Assembly: GCA_016212735.1 (NCBI GenBank)
Contig: JACRDZ010000029.1
Location: 1-9,255 of the forward strand
From: Candidatus Firestoneibacteriota bacterium
Lineage (GTDB): Bacteria; JACRDZ01
Reading direction: 5' to 3'
DNA: 9,255 nt
Shown: one piece after another, positions 6,287-9,255 of the stretch
Numbering within the stretch: position 1 is the first letter of the stretch
Layout of the letters: each line of letters opens with the position of its first letter
Made by a program: the position numbers and the translations under genes
The notes under the pieces: generated by a model
The model's input: only the letters and a program-made list of their open reading frames with translations
The model's database searches: none
What the model was told of the DNA's origin: nothing

Positions 6287-6559
6287 ATGTCGGATAAACA
6301 AATAAAAGACATAATAAATAAAAAACCCTATCTTTTCTGGTATGTTCATGATATTGAGTCTTTAAGTACAGAAAGTATTATAGAAGCAATATTATGCAGA
6401 GGAGATTTTAATGATTTTCTTGAATTAATAGAAATTATAGGGATTGGAAAAGTGGCAGAAATATTTTCCAAGCAGATTTCAAAGAATAGATCAAACTACA
6501 GCAAAAAAACTGAAAATTATTTCAATCTTTTTTTTAAAAAGCATATTAAAAATGTTTAA
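6287..6559 (+). CDS. DUF6922-like small protein, likely partner of the AbiEii-type nucleotidyltransferase
   Basis: 90-aa protein. KKPYLFWYVHDIESL (12-26), then a helix containing IIEAILCRGDFNDFLELI (31-48) and SKKTENYFNLFF (72-83), follow the pattern of the short DUF6922-like proteins often encoded just upstream of AbiEii-family nucleotidyltransferases (FW...I-x-x-x-L-x-RG-x-x-x-D, then a C-terminal helix with N-[FY]-[FW]). It is not the winged-helix AbiEi antitoxin of classical AbiE systems. CGGAG at 6272-6276 is its Shine-Dalgarno. The stop codon lies inside the next gene, an 8-base overlap. An antitoxin or adaptor role is inferred from context. Confidence 0.65.
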   Translation: MSDKQIKDIINKKPYLFWYVHDIESLSTESIIEAILCRGDFNDFLELIEIIGIGKVAEIFSKQISKNRSNYSKKTENYFNLFFKKHIKNV

Positions 6560-7166
6560 AGAAATACTAACGGAAAATCAAAAAAATTTACTCCCAATGA
6601 TAAAGAATATGGGAAAAGGATATTATCTTGCAGGTGGTACAGCTATCGCACTTCAAATAGGACACAGAGGTTCAATAGATTTTGATCTATTTTCTAGTAA
6701 CCAGCTTAATACCATTAAAATAATATCAGAGATAAAGAAGTATAATTATAAAATAAATGCAACATTAGAAGAGAGTCCTCAAGAGTTAACAATGATTATT
6801 GAAGAAGTAAAAATTACCTTTCTTGAATATCCTTTTAATATAGAATCGGTTATATCATTTGATGATATTATTACAATACCCGATCTTCTTACACTTGGTG
6901 CAATGAAAGCATATTCTCTGGGAAGAAGAAGCAAATGGAAAGATTATGTTGATCTTTATTTTATTATTAAAAATTACTTTTCAGTTAAGGAAATATCAAA
7001 AAAAGCAGGGGAAATTTTTGAAGGTGGATTTAATGAGAAGCTTTTCAGGGAACAACTCTGTTACTTTGCAGATATAGATTTTAGTGAAAAAATAGAATAT
7101 ACTAGTGATGTAATTGAAGATGAAGAGATAAAGAAATTTTTGATGAATATGGCAGTTGAGCTTTAA
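6552..7166 (+). CDS. AbiEii/AbiGii-family nucleotidyltransferase, putative toxin
   Basis: 204-aa nucleotidyltransferase. Motifs in order: YYLAGGTAIALQIGHRGSID (24-43, GG-T-x-x-AL then HR-x-S), FDLF (44-47) completing the D-x-D metal site, a third acidic strand around EEVKITFLE (84-92), IPDLLTLGAMKAYSL (109-123) and GRRSKWKDYVDLYFII (124-139), the R-x-K-D-x-x-D signature typical of the family. Known AbiEii-type toxins transfer nucleotides, in some cases to tRNA 3' ends, blocking growth or phage propagation. The frame is open further upstream, but that part (6444-6551) overlaps the DUF6922-like gene. ATG 6552 gives an 8-base overlap and a start matching family length, so I chose it. Activity and target are inferred. 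Confidence 0.85.
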   Translation: MFKEILTENQKNLLPMIKNMGKGYYLAGGTAIALQIGHRGSIDFDLFSSNQLNTIKIISEIKKYNYKINATLEESPQELTMIIEEVKITFLEYPFNIESVISFDDIITIPDLLTLGAMKAYSLGRRSKWKDYVDLYFIIKNYFSVKEISKKAGEIFEGGFNEKLFREQLCYFADIDFSEKIEYTSDVIEDEEIKKFLMNMAVEL

Positions 7167-7191
7167 ATTAATAAATCTTTTAAACAGAATT

Positions 7192-7429
7192 ATGATTATA
7201 AGGTTGGAATGCACAAATCCCAGAAGTTGTTTTAAAGAAGCTTTTGTTCAGAAACTTATTGATGATGATAAAATTTGGATAGACATGGTGGAACAATGAA
7301 ACCTTTCGAGCTATATATATAATGAAGATGAAAATTAAAGAAATATTAGAGAAGATAATTGATTATCGAAATGCTTTTGAACAGTTGTTGTTATTATTTG
7401 AAGAGAAGTTAAAGAGTTTTCTGCTTTAG
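7192..7429 (+). pseudogene. Decayed HI0074-type HEPN gene (nucleotidyltransferase substrate-binding family)
   Basis: No open gene is present, but translation shows the C-terminal half of an HI0074-like HEPN protein. Frame 1 from 7192 reads IRLECTNPR (from 7198), FKEAFVQKLIDDDKIWIDM (7231-7287), VEQ, a TGA (7297-7299), then NLSSYIYNEDEN and TAA (7336). The match resumes in a +1 frame at 7328 with IKEILEKIIDYRNAFEQLL and EEKLKSF, to TAG 7429. Family members read E-D-R-N-L-T-S-H-T-Y-N-E here. The TGA replaces the Arg and TAT the His of the R-x4-H HEPN motif, each explicable by one C-to-T change. The N-terminal half is missing and no intact cognate MNT partner adjoins it, unless it was lost upstream. 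This fills most of 7167-7460. Confidence 0.7.
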
Positions 7430-7460
7430 TTTAAACAGGAGCATACTTACAAAATTAAAT

Positions 7461-7901
7461 ATGAAAAAAGAACAGCTAATTTTTATATTAGAATCATATT
7501 TTAAAGAAAAATCAATAAACTATAATATAAATTTGGTTTTTTTGTATGGTTCATATGCTAGGGGATATCCAAAAGAAGAATCTGATGTGGATTTAGCTAT
7601 ATATTTTTGGCCAGAAACATCTTCTGACGATGTAATATTTAAAAATATTACAGATATTTCTTTTGTCCTTTCCGAAAAAATTAATAAGGATATAAATATT
7701 ATCCCTTTATATAGTGATTTTAGAAAACCTATGTTGTATTATAATGCTATAGTTTTGGGTTCTCCTATATATATTAAAAATTTTAATCAATACGTATATT
7801 TAAAAAATCAAGCAATAGTTCAAATGGAAGATTTTAGTATTTTTGGTACAAAATGGCAATTGGAAATAATCGGGAAAAACCTGGAGGCATTACATGGCTG
7901 A
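7461..7901 (+). CDS. mntA: MntA-like nucleotidyltransferase antitoxin (MNT domain)
   Basis: 146-aa minimal nucleotidyltransferase. VFLYGSYARG (26-35) and SDVDLAI (41-47) give the exact G-S-x10-D-x-D signature of active MntA (Gly30, Ser31, Asp42, Asp44). A third acidic residue is likely Asp78 in KDINIIPL. In characterised type VII HEPN-MNT systems, MntA AMPylates a tyrosine in the R-x4-H-x-Y motif of HepT and so neutralises the toxin. The last 8 bases overlap the HepT-like gene. Start ATG 7461 has only a distant CAGGAG (7436-7441), so initiation may be weak or the start may differ slightly. There is no other Met before the conserved core. Confidence 0.87.
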   Translation: MKKEQLIFILESYFKEKSINYNINLVFLYGSYARGYPKEESDVDLAIYFWPETSSDDVIFKNITDISFVLSEKINKDINIIPLYSDFRKPMLYYNAIVLGSPIYIKNFNQYVYLKNQAIVQMEDFSIFGTKWQLEIIGKNLEALHG

Positions 7902-8328
7902 GTTTGAATATGCTAAGGGAAGAATTGGTGAGTCATTACAATTCATTTCTCAAGAAATGAAAGAATTTGAACAAGATTATGCTAACAAAACATGGAATGA
8001 ATATCAAGAAGATAAAAAAATCCAGAAACTTATAGACAGAACAATTGAAAATATTCTTACAGCTTTAATTGAAGTTACCGGTACTATTTTAACAGAAGAA
8101 AAAATTGCTGTTGAAAATTATTCTGATGCTTTAAAAAAATGTGCTAAGTTGTTTGGTTTTTCTGAAGATGAACAAAATAATTTAGCTAAGTTAGCCATAC
8201 AAAGAAATCGTTTGGCACACAGATATCTCAACTTTAGATGGCAAGTAATAACAATGTACAAGACATCCCAGCATTTAATTCAAAAAATACTAATTGCTAT
8301 ATTAGAAAGAGAAAAAAATAAAACATAA
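7894..8328 (+). CDS. hepT: HepT-like HEPN RNase toxin
   Basis: 144-aa all-helical HEPN-domain protein. The catalytic motif R-x4-H-x-Y is complete in IQRNRLAHRYLNF: Arg104, His109 and Tyr111, the last being the residue AMPylated by MntA in characterised pairs. In HepT toxins this Arg-His pair forms an RNase site at a dimer interface. Upstream helices (KKIQKLIDRTIENILTALIEVTG, 41-63, and YSDALKKCAKLFGFS, 76-90) follow the DUF86-like layout. The start ATG 7894 has GGAGG at 7883-7887, spaced 6 bases and lying inside mntA. The Shine-Dalgarno is thus strong and the 8-base overlap couples toxin to antitoxin synthesis. Confidence 0.86.
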   Translation: MAEFEYAKGRIGESLQFISQEMKEFEQDYANKTWNEYQEDKKIQKLIDRTIENILTALIEVTGTILTEEKIAVENYSDALKKCAKLFGFSEDEQNNLAKLAIQRNRLAHRYLNFRWQVITMYKTSQHLIQKILIAILEREKNKT

Positions 8329-8355
8329 ATATTAATTTGCTGAAAGGATCAATTT

Positions 8356-8784
8356 ATGGAAAATCAAACAAGAGGGAAAGGTTGGCTTCCGGATTATCCT
8401 GATTTTAGAGATTATACACAAGAACATACTAATGTTAGTGAAATACTGAAATCAACTGGTGTTTTAAAGACAGACTGATGATATAGTTCAATTGAACAGG
8501 CAGATAAAAATGGCAAGATTCCATTTCCCGGTAAAGGTGAAAAAATCGAAGGTGGTCATGCAATCGTAGCAGTGGGTTATGATGATAAGATGAAAATAAA
8601 GAATATGGATTCTAAGGGAATTGAAACAACAGGAGCATTGCTGATAAGAAATTCATGGGGAACAGGGTGGGGAGATGCAGGCTATGGTTGGTTACCTTAC
8701 GAATATGTTTTAAAAGGACTGGCGCAGGATTTCTGGTCAGTTATAAAGAAAGAATGGGTAGATACAGGTGAATTTAAAGTTTGA
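8356..8784 (+). pseudogene. Papain-like (C1A) cysteine peptidase, internally deleted
   Basis: Two parts of a C1A-family peptidase remain in one frame. The first 40 codons (GKGWLPDYPDFRDYT at 7-21, then VSEILKSTGVLK) match the typical start of bacterial C1A proteins, after a GAAAGGA Shine-Dalgarno (8344-8350). Two consecutive TGA codons follow (8476-8481). The frame then continues YSSIEQADKNGKIPFPGKGE and GGHAIVAVGYDD, with the catalytic His at 8557-8559, and IRNSWGTGWGDAGYGWLPY, with the active-site Asn at 8650-8652, to TGA at 8782-8784. Full-length relatives have roughly 100 or more residues between these parts, including the active-site Cys (Q-G-x-x-G-S-C). No such sequence is present. The protein cannot be a working peptidase. 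A deletion with stop codons at the junction is the simplest reading. Confidence 0.82.
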
Positions 8785-8812
8785 AATATGAATAAAAGAA
8801 AGTTTTAAATTG

Positions 8813-8890
8813 CAAGTCTCAAGTTAAAACCGGAAACTTGTAATATTAAACATTAAACCTGAAATTTGTAACCTTAAACTCGGAGTAATC
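8813..8890 (+). repeat. Ten-unit heptad repeat ending in the Wzz ribosome-binding site
   Basis: From 8813 the sequence steps in exact 7-base units: two CAAGTxx, then mainly AAACxxx units (AAACCGG 8827, AAACTTG 8834, AAACATT 8848, AAACCTG 8855, AAACTCG 8876) with TAAYxTT or AAATTTG variants between. The last unit plus GAG gives CTCGGAG, the Shine-Dalgarno of ATG 8891. CAAGTT (8820) and AACTTG (8835) can pair into a 6-bp hairpin. It shares both ends with the array at 6246-6281. Confidence 0.6.
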
Positions 8891-9255
8891 ATGCCCCAAC
8901 AAAATGAGCAATATGAAGACAATGAAATATCTCTAATAGAGCTATTAGCAGTAATAGTAAAACATCGCTGGGTTATAATATGTATCACATTTTTGGTAAG
9001 TGCAGTAGTTGCTGTTTATAGTTTAACTTTACCTAATATTTATAAAGCTACTGCTAAAATTCTTCCACCCGGAAAAGAGAGCTCTAATATTAGTGCTATT
9101 GCAGCGCAATTACCAGGCGGGTTAGCTTCGTTAGCTGGTGGTGCACTTGGAATAAAGGATACTGGTGAATTATATATAAGTATGCTAAGAAGCAGGTCTA
9201 TAACAGATAAGATTATTGAAAAGTTTGATTTAAAGAATATTTATAAAGCAAAATA
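8891..9255 (+). CDS. Wzz/GumC-type polysaccharide chain-length protein (3' partial)
   Basis: The first 121 residues of an inner-membrane polysaccharide co-polymerase; the window ends before the stop. The acidic N-terminus contains ISLIELLAVIVKHRW (13-27), the typical cytoplasmic entry to the Wzz domain (PF02706). The first transmembrane helix is about 28-45 (VIICITFLVSAVVAVYSL). The periplasmic part begins with the family's P-x-x-Y-x-A-x-[AV]-x-[IVL]-L-P-P pattern (48-60), then a Gly/Ala-rich stretch with AAQLPGGLASLAGGALG (71-87) and a YISMLRSRSITDKIIEKFDL block (95-114). It sets polymer length in Wzy-type pathways and would cooperate with the SLBB exporter upstream. Start ATG 8891 has CGGAG 5 bases upstream. 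Whether a C-terminal tyrosine kinase domain follows cannot be seen. Confidence 0.88.
   Translation, partial: MPQQNEQYEDNEISLIELLAVIVKHRWVIICITFLVSAVVAVYSLTLPNIYKATAKILPPGKESSNISAIAAQLPGGLASLAGGALGIKDTGELYISMLRSRSITDKIIEKFDLKNIYKAK

Noticed and set aside
6444..6551. Longer N-terminus for the AbiEii-type protein
   Set aside because: The extension lies almost wholly inside the DUF6922-like gene in another frame. ATG 6552 matches family length and the usual short overlap.
8476..8481. TGA-TGA read as recoded codons (selenocysteine or alternative code)
   Set aside because: TGA ends other genes normally here (RfaH-like, MntA-like), Trp is TGG throughout, no SECIS-like structure was seen, and the active-site region is missing anyway.
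8572..8784. Separate 70-aa gene starting at ATG 8572
   Set aside because: It is the C-terminal end of the broken C1A peptidase. The matching frame runs back to the TGA pair and includes the His motif upstream of this ATG.
1..9255. CRISPR array, tRNA, rRNA, transposase or integrase
   Set aside because: No regularly spaced identical repeats of suitable length, no cloverleaf or rRNA core, and no transposase or integrase motifs were found on either strand by eye. The heptads are too short and degenerate for CRISPR.

Overview
The window is a strongly AT-rich piece of a Gram-negative-type bacterial chromosome. All recognisable genes lie on the + strand. It looks like part of an exopolysaccharide/capsule locus: an SLBB-repeat export protein (cut by the left edge), a UDP-glucuronate 4-epimerase-like SDR, an RfaH-like NusG paralog, an EPS-associated MarR-type regulator, a PseC-like sugar aminotransferase, and a Wzz-type chain-length protein (cut by the right edge). 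The lineage cannot be named from sequence alone. An SLBB export protein plus a Wzz protein points to a two-membrane organism, and the short intergenic heptad repeats may help place it.

Layout. 2-3496 is an operon-like run (SLBB protein, epimerase, RfaH-like factor) with a one-base TAATG overlap between the last two genes. It ends at a strong intrinsic terminator (3520-3563). A candidate promoter overlaps the terminator's left arm and would start a leader carrying an 11-base match to the ops element (GGCGGTAGCCT, 3631-3641). ops is the DNA signal that recruits RfaH. The first gene after it, the EPS-type MarR regulator, lacks a visible Shine-Dalgarno sequence, and the PseC-like gene follows. 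A specialised elongation factor, its target site and a target operon therefore sit side by side.

From 5218 to 8328 the polysaccharide theme is interrupted by nucleotidyltransferase-based, toxin-antitoxin-like modules: an unrecognised 101-aa protein with a DUF6036-like nucleotidyltransferase (5218-6028), a DUF6922-like small protein with an AbiEii-type nucleotidyltransferase (6287-7166), a decayed HI0074-type HEPN gene (7192-7429), and an intact MntA-HepT pair (7461-8328). In the three intact modules the second gene overlaps the first by 8-14 bases. Next is a papain-like (C1A) peptidase pseudogene that has lost its catalytic-Cys region and carries two consecutive TGA codons (8356-8784). The polysaccharide theme resumes with the Wzz-like gene at 8891.

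Intergenic spaces at 1931-2013, 6246-6281 and 8813-8890 hold degenerate repeats with a 7-base period. They end at, or run into, the ribosome-binding site of the next gene and are not explained by any gene call.

Most notable: (i) the RfaH-like factor / terminator / promoter / ops / SD-less gene arrangement, (ii) the stack of unrelated nucleotidyltransferase modules inside a polysaccharide locus, including an undescribed-looking pair at 5218-6028, and (iii) the heptad-phased intergenic arrays.
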